64,000 nucleotides of DNA from Tetraselmis striata (GCA_006384855.1 VCJN01000423.1:1-64000), one strand, 5' to 3'; shown: positions 11,149 through 22,856, counted from the first letter of the stretch. The notes: generated from the sequence alone by a model not told the origin. A program made the numbers and translations.

Positions 11149-11350
11149 TTAGCAGCGGAACGCTGCGGTGCCAGGGAGCCGAAGAAGTAGCGGGCCCCAG
11201 TGGAGTTCAGGATGCCTGGCACGATGTAATTGAGGACCACGCCGCTGCCCACTTTCCAGCCGCCAAGCCAGCGAATCGTAGGCATAGGGACGCCCGTGGC
11301 CGAGGCCGCGGACGCCCCGCCACTGCGAAGGCTGTGCCGACGACCTCAGT
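11149..11350 (-). pseudogene. Tyrosine recombinase C-terminus of D1
   Basis: The minus frame reads RRHSLRSGGASAA, then IRWLGGWKVGSG and VVLNYIVPG. This is the C-terminal core of DIRS tyrosine recombinases: the HxxR box, the GGW box (W in place of the second His) and the nucleophilic Tyr. It runs to a stop near 11149. Upstream the frame is closed near 11352 and the rest of the recombinase is not found, so it is a truncated remnant. In DIRS elements this enzyme integrates a circular cDNA. Confidence 0.75.
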
Positions 11351-11359
11351 GCGGTAATG

Positions 11360-13580
11360 CAAGCGCGAGCCACTGCCCATTGTGCGCGCTAATAATCAAA
11401 CCAGCGCAACGGCAGTGCTGCCCTCCTCAACCCGTCGAGCACCCTCACAAGGCACGCGGATATTCAAAGCGTTGCAGAGATACTGCTCACATTATATTTG
11501 AAATAAATACCATTCATAAATTCTGCGCGAGGAGTAGACAAACCGTTTTCTGTAATTGGAGGGCATTCGGGCACGTTCAAGCACCTTTGGGTTACAAACC
11601 TAAAAACAGGTCGAAACGCGACGTTTATTGCGACATGTGGCCACATCATGGGCATAAAACTTAACGGCAACACTTTACGGTTCGCGCGTCAATATCTGTA
11701 CCCACGACCGCACGCGGTGGCGTGACAATGTGCTGCTGGGTGTACTCGCACAGGGACCACTCATACATACTTGGCACATGCCACCATGCTTGAGCAATGC
11801 GCACGGTCGCCACGCCCCATCCCGCCTTTATTTACAACATTGTCTGCACCAGAATCGACGCATTCGAGTGCGCGCCATTCATCATTCACCGCGGCCACTC
11901 GGCTCGTTGCGGTGACGTAGCACAATGGGCAATTAATCATGTTCCCTCTTGCAGGAAAGCGTTGCCCTACGGCGACGAGGCCGCAACAACCCTCTCATGC
12001 GCCATCACGATCACATCAGCAACATTTTCCCGCAGTGATTTGGCTAGTAAACTAGCACAATCCATACATAGGGCTTGTCTCATACCCTGAATAACCTGGT
12101 TTCAATGCCCTACATGCAAGGGTGGCGTGGTATGATACGTACAGGTCAGTTGTGTCCCATAGATATTGTATATATATGCGCATGGATGGCGCAATAATGT
12201 GGTTTCGAAGCGCTAGCAGCGTCACAGCAAGCGCGCGCTCTGCTCTTCCTGAAGCTATCAAAAGTGCTGATGGCCTCGGCTCCCATGTGGCAAATGGGCA
12301 ATATCAGGTCTAACGCGCCATCGCAGCATTTCTCGGCCCAAGCCATATTCGGTATTACCCGTATTGGCAACACGCATGCACACCCCATGGCACCCGCCTC
12401 GCGCCCCCTCCCCTTCAATTATTTCCATTCGGTGATATTGCCGATGGAGGACTGCGCCCTCACGATCCGACGGCGATGGCGTCATCTCCTCGTGGGTGGA
12501 TGAACCCCTGCTCTTATCGGACGGCTCTCTATTTCTCCTCGTAAAATGGCCGCCGAACACGTGATCGCAAGGCAGTAGCAGTACAATTATTAAACCTAGA
12601 ACTTGGTAGAGCAGATCAGCAATATGGATCTAGGGGTCTGCATTCGCGAAATAACGCAAACCCCTAACTTGCAAACCCTGCGCTAATTCCACTTTGCGAA
12701 CAAGGGCCTCGTGGAAATCTTTGGGGGAGAGTGCTGATTTACCGGAGCGATCTCCACTTTGCATACCCGTAGTCGTCGTGTTGCGAGGGCTCGCGAACAA
12801 TTCGTGAGGGCTTCGCGACCAATCATCGCGAGCGGGTTCACGGGTGGTTCGCGCGAGAACAGGCTGCAGGTAGTGAAGCCGAGCCATGTTGTTATGCTCC
12901 GAAACCATTTGTACACTACATGAATGCGGACAATTTGACCACGCGCACTTCGCCAAGCAACGCGCATGTGACCGAACGGCATGTATACTTGTACATGTAT
13001 TCGTATGTGTATTCGTGGTCTCCCCGATTCTTTGAGGCGATGCAGCATCATTTTACATTACCATAGGTCACTGCGCGCGGTCTTGGTGATGTGGCGCTGC
13101 TTGATGATGTATAACTCACCGCTGGATAAACCGTAATGACACAGTGGTACATCGGGTTACAGCAGTACATAACAGTCTATGTACGACGAGCACGCCAATA
13201 AGTACAGCCCATTCCCTGCTGACGCTTCCGTGCCCATTGCAGCTAGCACCCCCGGCGGCTGACGTCATGTATACCCTACGCGCCAATATGTAACTAATAT
13301 GGACAGGAAGACAGGAACGCGCCAGAATGTGCTGCTCGAGTTACTACGGATACGCTATCGTAGCATATCACTGATGCATCATAGTGGCTACTGTCTACTC
13401 GTTACGCTGGCCGCTGCAGGTCCGAACGTCCAAACCCAGCGTGTAGCGCGCTGGCGGTTACATCATCAAGACTCGTCATGTATCAAGTTTACTTCAGCCG
13501 ATGACTCGACAGGCACAACCGATTTTCAAATACATCTAGCAACTAAATAGTGTGCTGTCTCTATGTCGAGTATGCGTATG
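11360..13580. other. Unassigned interior of D1
   Basis: About 2.2 kb where RNase H and the recombinase N-terminus should be. No frame resembles either. The sequence is AT-richer than the gag and pol parts and carries only short unrelated frames, so it is probably foreign sequence inserted into D1, or heavily decayed pol. I find no terminal repeats that would define an insertion. Confidence 0.4.
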
Positions 13581-13689
13581 TTTCTACTGAGTCCAAGGAC
13601 ATCCGCATCGCGGACAAGTTGGGCAGCCACGCACCATGGTCTCAAGTTCGTAGTGGAGGAGATAAGGAGGGATGCGGGCATGCCGCACT

Positions 13690-14640
13690 GAGTTAGCGTC
13701 GAGGTTGTCTTGCTGAGGTGCGCAGCGATGCACATGAGGTCGCGGGCCAGGTTGGAGAGCCGACGCAGTTTCGCCGATGGGGCGCGGAACTGCATAGTGA
13801 CCAGGTCCAAGTCCAGGCCTAAGTGCGGCAGCTGCTGGGTGGGCTCGGGGTGCGCCTTGGTGGGGTGCTTGGCCAGGCCCAGGCGCCCCCAGACTCGCTC
13901 GACCTCGGCCCGTAGGCGTAGAGCCAGCTGGCGCGAAGGTGCCAGAAACAGGAAGTCGTCGATGAACGGTAGGAGGCAAACGCCGCGCGCCTTGCGGCGA
14001 CGCAAGCGTCGACGGAAGGGCCGGCCGTAGTTGCTGTAGGTCGCGAAGTCTGGTTGACGCAGGTAGCGCACCATGACCGCTATCAGAGTGCAGAAGTAGT
14101 AAGGGCTCAGCGACCAACCCATGGGGAGGGCCGCGAAGCGCCACAGGGTGCCACGTACGTTGATTGTAAAGAAGTCGCGGACGTCCTCCCGCAAGCCCAG
14201 GGCGTAGAAGCCGTCCTGCAGGTCGAAGGAAAACGCCCAGTCGCCGCGTTTCGCCAGGTACCGCAGGCGACGCAGAGTTTCGAATCGCACGGAATAGACC
14301 GCGCAGTAAGAGTTCAGATGGCGCAGGTCTATTACAAGGCGCCACTGGTTGCAGCCCGGCTTTGGTACTAGGAAGACTCGCGACACGTAGTGCTCGCGCA
14401 CGCCAGGTTCTAGCGCGCCGACTGTTACTAGTCGCTAGCTCTCCCGCTCCCACCACTCGAGCTGCTGAGGTGTGGCGTCATGTAGAGAGACGCCCCGGTG
14501 GAAAGGCGTGGGCGCCGCGCCAGAGAAAGGTAGCGGCACTCCCTCGCGAACCCACCGGAGCACGCGCCCGCTCGCTCCGATTCGCCGCCACTCCCGCCAG
14601 TTCTGCCGCACGCGATGGCGCAGAAACGTGGAGGGGCGTG
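13690..14640 (-). pseudogene. D1 reverse transcriptase (DIRS-type)
   Basis: The N-terminal extension (GRVLRWVREG, then GVSLHDATPQQLEWWERE) precedes an in-frame TAG at 14437-14435. The frame continues with RVFLVPKPG, WRLVIDLRHLN, FSFDLQDGFYALGL, LPMGWSLSPYYFC and the catalytic box FIDDFLFL, then HLGLDLDLVTMQFRAP. These are the ordered RT blocks of DIRS/PAT elements. Homology fades below about 13690 and no RNase H follows. The catalytic Asp pair is intact, but the stop and the truncation inactivate the copy. Confidence 0.85.
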
Positions 14641-14669
14641 GTAACGAAGCGGAACGGCGGGCCGCACCG

Positions 14670-15623
14670 TCAGGCCTTGCCCTTGCCCTTGCCCTTGTCG
14701 GCGTCGTCGGCTGCGGAGCGGAAGTCTGGGCGTGGGCGGCGTCCGGATGGCCGGCGCCGTCGCGCTCTGGATGGTGGCTCGTCGTCGTTGTCCTCCTCCT
14801 CGGTGGGGTCTGGTCCCACGCCGAAGCGCTGTTGTACGGCTGCCTTTGCCGCCGCCGTGACGTTGTACTCGGCCTCGCGGCGCAAAAGCTCGTCGCTGAG
14901 CTGCGCCACTGCTTCCGAACCATAGTCCGCGAAACCGGGCTTGAGGAGGCTGCGGCGAACCACCTGTGCGACTGTCTTGGTCCGCGCATCCGCATCGTTC
15001 GACGCGTTGAGGCGTATAAACGCCAGGAAGTCGCGCCGGTGTTTATTTGAGGCGTCGTAGGCCGCCACGCCCGCTTCAAGGAGGCGAAGGTCCGCCTCAC
15101 CAGGGGGCTGCGCCGCGCTTGCCGCTCTCTTAATCGACGCGAGCGCCTCGCAGAGAGCCGCGTGGGCCACCGCATCGTAGAAGCCAAAGCGGTACAGAGA
15201 GCAGTACTGATCCAAAGTGGCCCAGTGCCGACGCGCGATGAGCTGGCGGTGCGTCTCGTCAGATGAGATGTCGTACAGCTGGGGAATCGGAGAGAGGCCG
15301 GGGCTGGGCTGGACGGAAAAGCCGGGCCCAATTAAATGAGCCCACTCCTCCCAGACTAAGGAAGGGGCAGCGGCACTAGGGCCACCGCGCTGGGGCTGGG
15401 GCACGGAAACCTGCTCTGCGCGAGCCGGTGCGTCGTGCTGGGAGCTCGCCGCGGCAGCGCTACTAGCGGGCGCGCGGGGCTCGGTAGGAGTATAACCACT
15501 AGGCCGCTGCAGGTCACTTCATAGGGCTTCCAGAAGCTCCGTAAGCCCCGCGAAACCGGCCTCCAGCGCGGCGATGCGGTCTTCGGCTAGGCCACCAGGG
15601 GCGTCACCGGAGTTGTCAGGCAT
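14670..15623 (-). pseudogene. D1 gag-like ORF with one stop
   Basis: Begins with ATG at 15623 and a short predicted coiled coil (RIAALEAGFAGLTELLEAL), then hits an in-frame TGA at 15521-15519. The same frame then stays open to 14670. The body (RRHWATLDQYCSLYRFGFYD, RRDFLAFIRLN, VRRSLLKPGFADYGSEA) resembles Gag of algal DIRS elements. The C-terminus is acidic then strongly basic, ending KGKGKGKA, as expected for nucleic-acid binding. Apart from the TGA the frame is intact, so decay is recent. Confidence 0.7.
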
Positions 15624-15725
15624 ACTGAGCCCTGGCAATGCCGTGCGCAGGGCGTCGTGCTAGCGAGGGCGGATAATATCGACAAGGATCGCTTCCCCTC
15701 GCGGCACAGGTGCCGCGCGATTGCT

Positions 15726-15977
15726 GGTGCGTGAAGCGCAACAGCAAAAGGGATGAGCGCTATGGTCTAGACAGTTGGCTAAGTAGTAGCTGCAGGCAGG
15801 CAGGGAAACAGGTCGGGAGCTGGTGCTGTCGCGAGTCCGCTGCTCACTGTCCCATCCTGGAAGATTCTAGACAGAGCCGATGACTGGCTACTGTGCTATA
15901 TTTTCCAGGTGGTAGTCGTTTGACCGCACAACTCGGTCCGTCGTCTGACTAAACTCAGTTAAGTACTTAACAACGAT
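15726..15977 (-). repeat. D1 split repeat A1 (5' terminus)
   Basis: 5' terminal copy of the 252-bp A repeat, matching 10820-11071. Its outer end (in + coordinates ...AACAACGAT) is the predicted left end of the element in sense orientation. Confidence 0.9.
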
Positions 15978-17750
15978 AAAAGAACACACCACAAATATTA
16001 GAAAACGTCTTGCTAATATTTCTGGCTCCAGCACGGCGCACCCAGGGGGTGCCTAATCGGAGATATAGCGAAATATACATTTCATGGTACGTTGTTTAAT
16101 ACTCTAGAATAGTGTGTCGCGTTTATTGCTTATTTCCCGGTATATTCCGCTCGCGTGCTGCGTAGCAGTGCGCGAAAACGGCCTCCTGTCGGCCGCAACC
16201 GCGGACGGGAAGTACCCGTTCCGCTCACGGAGGGGCCGATTTTCACGGCCTCATGCCCGAACCGAACGGGCACCTCCTGCCCTGATGGAAATAGGATAGG
16301 TCCATAGCCTATCTCATAGGGATGCTATAGAAAAATGAGCTCCAGGTCGGAGGCTACAGAGACGGTGCCCCATGCCCCCCCGATTCAATAAGCCGTCCGA
16401 CCTTGGAACCCGCGTTTTTGGAAATACACCCCCGGCCTCAACCCCTCCCGTGGGGGCGGCTGAGGTAGCTCTTTGCTTATCGATCGCATGAGCACTAGTA
16501 GAGGCCCATACGCATGGGTGACGTCCGCTGGCGGTCAGTTTGCGGTCAATCTCAGTCGATGCCGGCCCGATGGGCCCGACCGACCCGGATTTTCCGCGCT
16601 CTCGACCCCCTCCCGCATAGGCATCGCATGCCACCTGCAACTAACTATTTAGCCCGCCGCACATGTACCGTCCCATGGTCTAGCTTCTGGGGTGCGGTAG
16701 AGGCCATAAGTAGCCCATGAGGTGGTCGCCGGTGCGCGGTGCCCATTCTACTCCCCCCATATTTTTAGCGGAGATTAGATAAACGGGCTGAATGGGGGGT
16801 CGGCCAACCACCACCCGTAGATGAGTGATCGACGCGCCACCCATCTACCTACGCCAGCCGAAGGCTACTATACCCATATTCTAGTGAAAGAGACCGATAT
16901 GGATCGATTTGTCTGCTTATAGGTGCACCGGAAGCGGGAAACCGATGGGGCGACGGGTAGCTGTGATAATCTTTAAGAATAGCGAAAATACAGTTATTGG
17001 GAGAAGGTGAGACACGGGATGAATCACACGATTCTTCACCCGTGCCTCACCAAATCCCAAACGACTCGGCCCATATCCCACCCCCAAGTGCGCCGTGCCG
17101 TGCTTAGTATTGAAAAAATGACAGATAGTCGCTACATCTAATTATTTATACCCGGGGACGCGGCGCGGGGAGGTAGCGTGTCAGATGTAGTCCCCCACGA
17201 CGCTGCTCCCCCGCCACGTCTTCGGTACGTTTCTGGTACGTTTTTTTGTTTTTGCCCCCGGGACATGGCTGGCACCAGTTTATTTATATTTAGCGACAAT
17301 TAGCATGAGGGTGTTCCTAAAATGCACATGAGGATTCGACACGTCTTCCTGGCTGGCATGTAACGTGGTGTTTCTAAAATTAGGCCTAACTAGTATGAAA
17401 TCATCAATCGAATCTAGCTAGTCGATATCTCGGTCAGAAGTCGCCCCAGGGCACGTGACTTATAATTGGAAATATTGCACCGGTAACTTTTACTTAATAG
17501 TAGCTTGCTTAAAACCCTAAACCGCCACTGCAACCGCAGGCACCTGTAGCTTGCTGCAACCGGTACACATATGGGCAGTCAGGCACCTCTGCCCGGATTT
17601 TTAAAAATACGGTTTCAATCGAGTCTGTTTTTGCCAAAAGAGCGCGGATGCTAGATTACACAGAAAAGCGCAATTGTATGGCTAGGAAGGTTCAGCGAAA
17701 GGGGAGGCGATGTCGGAGCCCGCAGGGCGGAGGCGGAAAACGGGAGGGCG
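15978..17750. other. Gene-poor stretch between repeats
   Basis: No frame of note. It is moderately AT-rich with short GC islands. The one structured feature is the long hairpin at 16997-17060. Confidence 0.5.
16997..17060. repeat. Long imperfect hairpin
   Basis: Left arm TTGGGAGAAGGTGAGACACG, continuing to TGAATC, pairs with GATTCTTCACCCGTGCCTCA continuing to CCAAATCCCAA, around a 4-nt loop (ACAC). Arms of about 30 nt carry few mismatches. It could be a small inverted-repeat transposon or a miRNA-type precursor; the sequence alone does not decide. Confidence 0.5.
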
Positions 17751-17975
17751 CTGCCGAAGGCAGCGAGCTGGAAGATGGCAGACGAGCTGCTGGTGGCTGT
17801 CCTAAGTAGCTCCCCGGCCAGGAGCGCGTGGCTCGCGGGCGATGGGGCAGCCCGTACTAAAACCCGATGGTACCAGTTACCTAACTAGTTAAAACCACTA
17901 CCAAACCGTACGGGTCGCACTAGGACAGTTAAAGTCGTTAGGAAGCCCCATAAACAAGTTTAGAACATTTCAACA
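17751..17975 (+). repeat. Dispersed repeat with CCGTACGG motif, copy 1
   Basis: 17751-17920 matches 19909-20090 at high identity (GCCGAAGGCAGCGAGC, GGGCGATGGGGCAGCC, TAAAACCCGATGGTACCA). Its 3' part, 17907-17975 (TACGGGTCGCACTAG, CAGTTAAAGTCGTTAGGAA), matches 22973-23040. The unit lacks coding sequence. Confidence 0.7.
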
Positions 17976-19908
17976 TGCAATCGAGTCTGGTTCTGCCAGT
18001 TTATACGCGGTTTGTATACGACTACGAGCGTGGGTAGTTGGTAGGCGTGCCGACCAGACGAAGGCGGAAGATGTCTTGAGTTGTAGAAGGGGTCTCGCGC
18101 CGAGAGGTTAAACCTAGATCGAGGCGCAGGCGCATAACAGAGGCGGACGGGAGATGTTGACGCCGGCGCGAGATAGGCCGGAAGTGTCGCGGAATTGAGG
18201 CGCCGTCTCCCGACGGCGCCCTAGAGCATTTGCCGCGCACCGTGGTGGCGTGCGGCACGAGCCGGAGTTGCATGCCAGTAGAAGCAGGGGTAGAAGGGGT
18301 CAAGTCGGCGACGAGCGCCCAGCAAAGCAGCTGCATAGGCACCAGTAGAACGAGTGCAGCTGCGCGCATGAGCGCGCGAGCGCGCCGCGTACAACCAGGT
18401 GAAAGTACTGGTACGTTGTACGCGACGCGATCGTCACTCTACACATGTATCGGCGACGCACGTTACGAGGATTGGACACGCAACAACGCGCGATGACAGC
18501 GATGTCAGGCCGCTGCCATCACCAACGGTGGTTGTTTAGCCCCCTCGCGCGAAGGGGGGCGGGTGAAACGTACGGCGTTGAGGGGCGCGGGAACGTGGTA
18601 ACCTGGTGGTCGTGTCGTACCGGCTCATCTTAGGTGTGTCGGGGTCGGTTGATTGTCGGCGATATGGCACAAGACCCGCCGACTCGGTATGCTGCCGCCG
18701 TGGGTCTTTCCTCGCGGAGAGCTGTGAGCCCGCTGCAACTGCTGCACCAGCGACGGCTGCTGACCACCCCACAAGGCACATGCTTAGAATGACGCCACGA
18801 AATGCACAAGTCGCGTTGAATGGCAGATCTGTCCCCCCGGCGGGCAGCCCGTCTTGTCACAGATGAGATGTCGTGATGTCGGGAGCGGGTTGGCCGGCGT
18901 AGAGGCTCTTGTAGCCTATGCCGGCCCGTAACGATGCCAATGATGTCGGGGCGAGGGTGACGACGAGGCGGCCGTTGCTGCCGCACCAGCGACGGATCGC
19001 CGACGGATCAGCGACGGTTGCCGAGATTCCAAACCCAGAGTTGGTCGGGGATAGTTACGTACACCACGAGACGTCATGTACGCCAGGTGGTAGAGCTGCC
19101 CCCCGGCGGGCAGCTGCAGGTTGTCGTAGTTCTTGTGACGACGACGTTGCAGTAGGAGGCGTCGGAGACGCGTTAGGACGAGCCGCACAGTCAAACGCCT
19201 CCACAGCAACTGCGACCACAGCAAACGTTGCTGAAGCATGATTAGGGCGAGGGCAACGAGCCCTCTCAAAACACCGGCGCATGAGCGGCGCCATCCTCGT
19301 AACGGACCAATTACGCGAGTAGTCACAGATAACCACAGCGGTTTAACGACCATTTATGCCACGACGTCCTGCTGCGAGGACACACGGACCGGGTTGGGTT
19401 GAAGTGTCTTGCGGGACAACAAATAACGGTCGCCCCGACGACACGGACGTCCTCCTTCGTCCGCGCCGATTAATATTGTTACGGTAGGCGTAGTTGTCGT
19501 CGTTGACAAAAGTGACAAGCAGCGGCAACGGTGCCGAGCGCGTCCACCTAACCTAATCCTCAATAGTTGACTACTGCGAGAGGGTGGTCCACTGCGGGAG
19601 CCCCGAAGGCATATACTGCGACTTGACTCCGGGTGTTGAGATTTAACCCCCCCCCCCCCCCCCCCGCTCCAATTCCTTGCCGTGCGCATCGCTACCCGGA
19701 AGCGTCCGAGCTGCAAAGCCAGGGCAAAAACGGAAAACGACTTCGGGCGCACGAGTAGGTAAAACCACATTACCGAGGGGGCGTATATCGTTGCCTGATG
19801 TTGCAACGCATATGCGCGGCACGATGACTCACTACCGGGTGGATGAACCTCAGTGCGGCGGACTTGTTCAGCCTCAGTGACCCTCGCGCGCACAAGCACT
19901 CGAAGCCG
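17976..19908. other. Unassigned region with weak ORFs
   Basis: Several overlapping open frames on both strands, none with a domain. A minus ORF at 18369-18022 starts with a hydrophobic, signal-like segment (LVLLVPMQLLCWALV), but the rest is Arg/Ser/Thr-rich and it overlaps an opposite-strand ORF. A GGCGGGCAGC-containing sequence occurs twice (18836 and 19099). A C19 tract lies at 19647-19665. Confidence 0.4.
19647..19665. repeat. C19 tract
   Basis: A run of 19 C followed by GCTCC, in the gene-poor region. No exon is recognised beside it. Confidence 0.9.
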
Positions 19909-20090
19909 TTGCCGAAGGCAGCGAGCGGGAAGATGGCAGACTAGCTGCTGGTCGTGGCTGTCCTATATATAAGTAGCTCCCCGGCCGGGAGTGCAGGGCT
20001 CGCGGGCGATGGGGCAGCCTATACTAAAACCCGATGGTACCATTTACCTAACTGCTTTAAAACCCCTACCATACCGTACGGCCGGGTTGC
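19909..20090 (+). repeat. Dispersed repeat with CCGTACGG motif, copy 2
   Basis: Copy of 17751-17920 in the same orientation, with a small TATATA insertion (TCCTATATATAAGTAGCTCC) and scattered substitutions. It ends at the CCGTACGG motif, after which the copies diverge. Confidence 0.7.
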
Positions 20091-20300
20091 TAAAAAGTGT
20101 ACATTTAACCCCCGGTTTGCGGAAGTTGACAATGGCCTTGGCGGGTAGGGGGGGCGGGGTACAATGGACAATGGGGTTGGAGGCAGGGGCGGCTGGGGCG
20201 CTAGGTGGGCGGCGACGGGCGGGGCGGGGCCGTGGGGCGGCTGAGCCGGTGAGGAAAAGCGAGGGTGGGGGCGTTGTAGTGCGTGCTTTTATTGTATTGT

Positions 20301-20634
20301 GCTGCTACCGTGTGCCGTGTGGCATTGGAGAATTATTCAATACCGGTGTCTGTTGCCTGCTGTATTTATATATTCATTTAAGACGATTGTTATTTGCAAA
20401 TAAATAGGAAATAGCAGCCGGTGCAAGAAAATGCGGAAATTTACGATTTCAGCAGTGTATTATTACACGCTGCTACCGCGTGGCATTGGAGAATTATTTA
20501 ATAGTGGTGACTGCTGTATTTATGTTATTTTAATAGTATTAATATTATTAGCAAATAAACACGAAATAGCAGCCGGTGGAAGTAAATGGACTAAATGCGG
20601 ACATTAATGATTTTAGCAGTGTATAACTACACGG
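20301..20634. repeat. 168-bp tandem duplication
   Basis: Two tandem units start at 20301 and 20469 (GCTGCTACCG, GTGGCATTGGAGAATTATT, GAAATAGCAGCCGGTG, ATTTCAGCAGTGTAT-like). Small indels separate the copies, so the duplication is not recent. AT-rich, non-coding. Confidence 0.75.
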
Positions 20635-21094
20635 GAGAATCCTGGCCAGCTGTTTGTTGGCCAGGAAGAACATCTTCAACTACTAAAACGCAGTTCACTG
20701 CACTTGTTAAAGATAACATACTGTAACGTACCGTCGGCTGGACAACACAGTACGTCATGTCGCTGGCCAGCAAATGAATGATTGATATCGCCCGATAGGG
20801 GTACCCCCTGGTAGCGACTATAGTTCTGATGCTCTTGATCGATTTGATATGGCAATATCAATGTAGCGACCATGCTGATGTGATCTTTACTGGAATTTTA
20901 AGCGACAAGATACATTACCGCAGCTACCAGTAGCCGAGATGCATGAAGTAGTGACTGGCTACCTGGTACTCGTTCACGCTGATGGTACCAGGACTCGCAC
21001 GGTGCCGCCGCCACGATGCTGCGGATCGCACAACTTGTAGGCTACAATCGCTACATCTCCCTTCCCCCTCCCTGCTGCTGCACCCCATCTGCCC
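20635..21094. other. Unassigned spacer
   Basis: I see nothing here beyond short frames and a GGCCAGC-containing inverted motif near 20645-20665 (CTGGCCAGC, then TTGGCCAGG). Confidence 0.4.
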
Positions 21095-21475
21095 GCCGTT
21101 CCTGCCCGCTGTCGCCCCGTCTTTTCCGTGAAGGTGATCCCGCCCAGTGCCCCCCCTCCCCACTACTGCGCTGCCCATTGCCTATGTATTTGCGGTGTGC
21201 TGATTGCTACTCCCGCCGCCCAATGCGCCTGCCCGTAGAGCGGCGTAGGCCGCAGTCTCCAGCAGCGCCGCGGCCCGCCGGCCGTCCTTATGCACCCGGT
21301 CTGCCGTTCCGCCCGCCGTTCCTACCCGCCGTCGCCCCGTCTTTTCTGTGAATGTGAGCCCGCCCCTCCCCCCCCCCCTTTCCACTCATGTGCTGCCCAC
21401 GGCCTATGTATTTGCGGTGTGCTGACTGCTACTCCCGCCGCCCAATGCGCCTGCCCACAGGCCGCAGTCACCAGC
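21095..21475. repeat. 220-bp tandem duplication, pyrimidine-rich
   Basis: Two diverged copies share CCGCCGTTCCT, GTCGCCCCGTCTTTTC, CCTATGTATTTGCGGTGTGC and CTACTCCCGCCGCCCAATGC, offset by about 220 bp. Open frames in it read through low-complexity Pro/Arg codons and are not called. Confidence 0.7.
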
Positions 21476-21816
21476 AGCGTCGCGCCCACCACATGTTGCG
21501 CAATGCCCAAGGCGGCTAAGCCATTCGGCATCACTGACTGCTCGGATTATGTGGGAGTATGTGGAAGGGCATGAAGGGATTCGCGCGTCGAGATGACGAA
21601 TTAGATGCTTTTGGCGCGTCACAAAAGAAGCCGCCAAAACCGAATGGAGCTGTATGAAGATCTTTAAGAACCACGTGGTAACATCGTATCCGAAGGAGCT
21701 CGAGCGGTGTCAGCCTCGCTTGACTGGCGGGACTTTCCAGGGACGGGGAGGCTCTGCAGAGAGAACCAACCTGGCGGAGGAGCAAGCACCTGCGGAGGCA
21801 CACCACGGTCAGCGGC

Positions 21817-22419
21817 ATGCATCCGAAGCAGCGACAACAAAGGCTGCAGCAGTCCCAGCAACTGCGACATGATTGCAGTCAGCAAGCAAGCGGTGGAGCA
21901 CCAGCCACGATTCATGTTGGCTCGCCCCCCAACCCACAGGCAATGCCACCTAAGCCGCCGCAGCGTGCAGTGCAACCCGGTGGAGCGCATAGCATGGGCG
22001 TCCAGCACTTGTCGGCCGATAATGTTGCGATGCATCGTATTATCAACGGCGCTATCACTACAATGGCTATAGCTTGCGTCATTCTCTCCGCTAACGATGT
22101 GGCGGAGGAGGTGTGGCGCGTTGATGAGGAGCGCAAGGCAGCGAAACGTAGACATGACATGCACTTGTGTGGTCTTCCTATAGGTTCCATAAATCATAGC
22201 AAGAACTTCATAGAGCGTTTTGTAGAGAGTTTGTGTCACGTCACAATTGGGCGGATCAGAACCTACATGTGTAGGGTAGATCCAACCACCAGATGTAAGC
22301 AGCTATTCGCCATGAAATCAGACAAGGTTGCCGAGCTCCACCGTACTGGTCAGGCGGTGGGGTTGGTGACATTTGTCGATGGCGAGTTGAAGGCGCTCTT
22401 TGTGGACTTTGCCGTGTGA
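21817..22419 (+). CDS. Unrecognised ORF, 200 residues
   Basis: Not recognised. The first 60 residues are Gln/Pro-rich and look disordered. From about residue 60 the composition becomes that of a folded protein (IINGAITTMAIACVILSAND, then FIERFVESLCHVTIG, VGLVTFVDGELKALFVDFAV). No retroelement motif is visible. Base composition is more balanced than in the GC-rich shadows around it and no competing frame is open opposite the C-terminal half. A second short ORF (22478-22702, plus) follows in a different frame and may be the next exon or a frameshifted continuation. The start is uncertain because an open frame also exists upstream from 21654. Confidence 0.4.
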   Translation: MHPKQRQQRLQQSQQLRHDCSQQASGGAPATIHVGSPPNPQAMPPKPPQRAVQPGGAHSMGVQHLSADNVAMHRIINGAITTMAIACVILSANDVAEEVWRVDEERKAAKRRHDMHLCGLPIGSINHSKNFIERFVESLCHVTIGRIRTYMCRVDPTTRCKQLFAMKSDKVAELHRTGQAVGLVTFVDGELKALFVDFAV

Positions 22420-22856
22420 AAGGCCACACCGGTAAATTCCGCATGCATCGCTGTTACTGGGCACCAAATTACACGCCGTGATCGCAGTGCCTATATTTGG
22501 TAGTATTTTTGTGCGGGTATCATGTGGAATGCGCCTGCTAGCCACCACATATATAGCTTTCTTGTCCGATGCATTGGAAGATTACATAACAAATAGGTAC
22601 AAGAATCCCCAATGGAATGGCTGGCGCTTTTGGCTTTCACACAAAAATAGAGATAGGGTTGTCAAGTGTGTAGTGTCCAGAATGACAGATAGGATGAGCT
22701 AAGTGCTTTCCACACTGCCATTCATGGAATAGATTGTAAAGATTTAATGCAAGATTTCAGCTTTGCATAGGAGATTTCGTGCAAGATTTCGTATAAGAGA
22801 AATGCTCCTAATGAAGAGCAAGTCCCAAAATAATTTCTGGGGGTGGGCCCAAGACG

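Larger units (their letters stand above)
10731..15977 (-). mobile_element. DIRS-type retroelement D1 (PAT/Kangaroo-like), degenerate
   Basis: Minus-strand order: A1 repeat (15977-15726), gag (15623-14670), pol with reverse transcriptase (about 14640-13690), a 2.3-kb stretch without recognised coding, a tyrosine-recombinase C-terminus (about 11350-11149), then B1, A2 and B2 repeats. A 252-bp repeat at the 5' end is repeated inside the 3' end between two short copies of a second repeat. This is the split-direct-repeat layout known for PAT and Kangaroo elements, which use a tyrosine recombinase rather than a DDE integrase and make no target duplication. RNase H and most of the recombinase are missing, and gag and pol each carry an in-frame stop, so this copy is dead. 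Confidence 0.82.

Noticed and set aside
10820-15977. The 252-bp repeats as LTRs of an LTR retrotransposon.
   Set aside because: The coding order includes a DIRS-type RT and a tyrosine recombinase, the second repeat lies inside the 3' end next to B1, and no 5-bp target duplication is seen.
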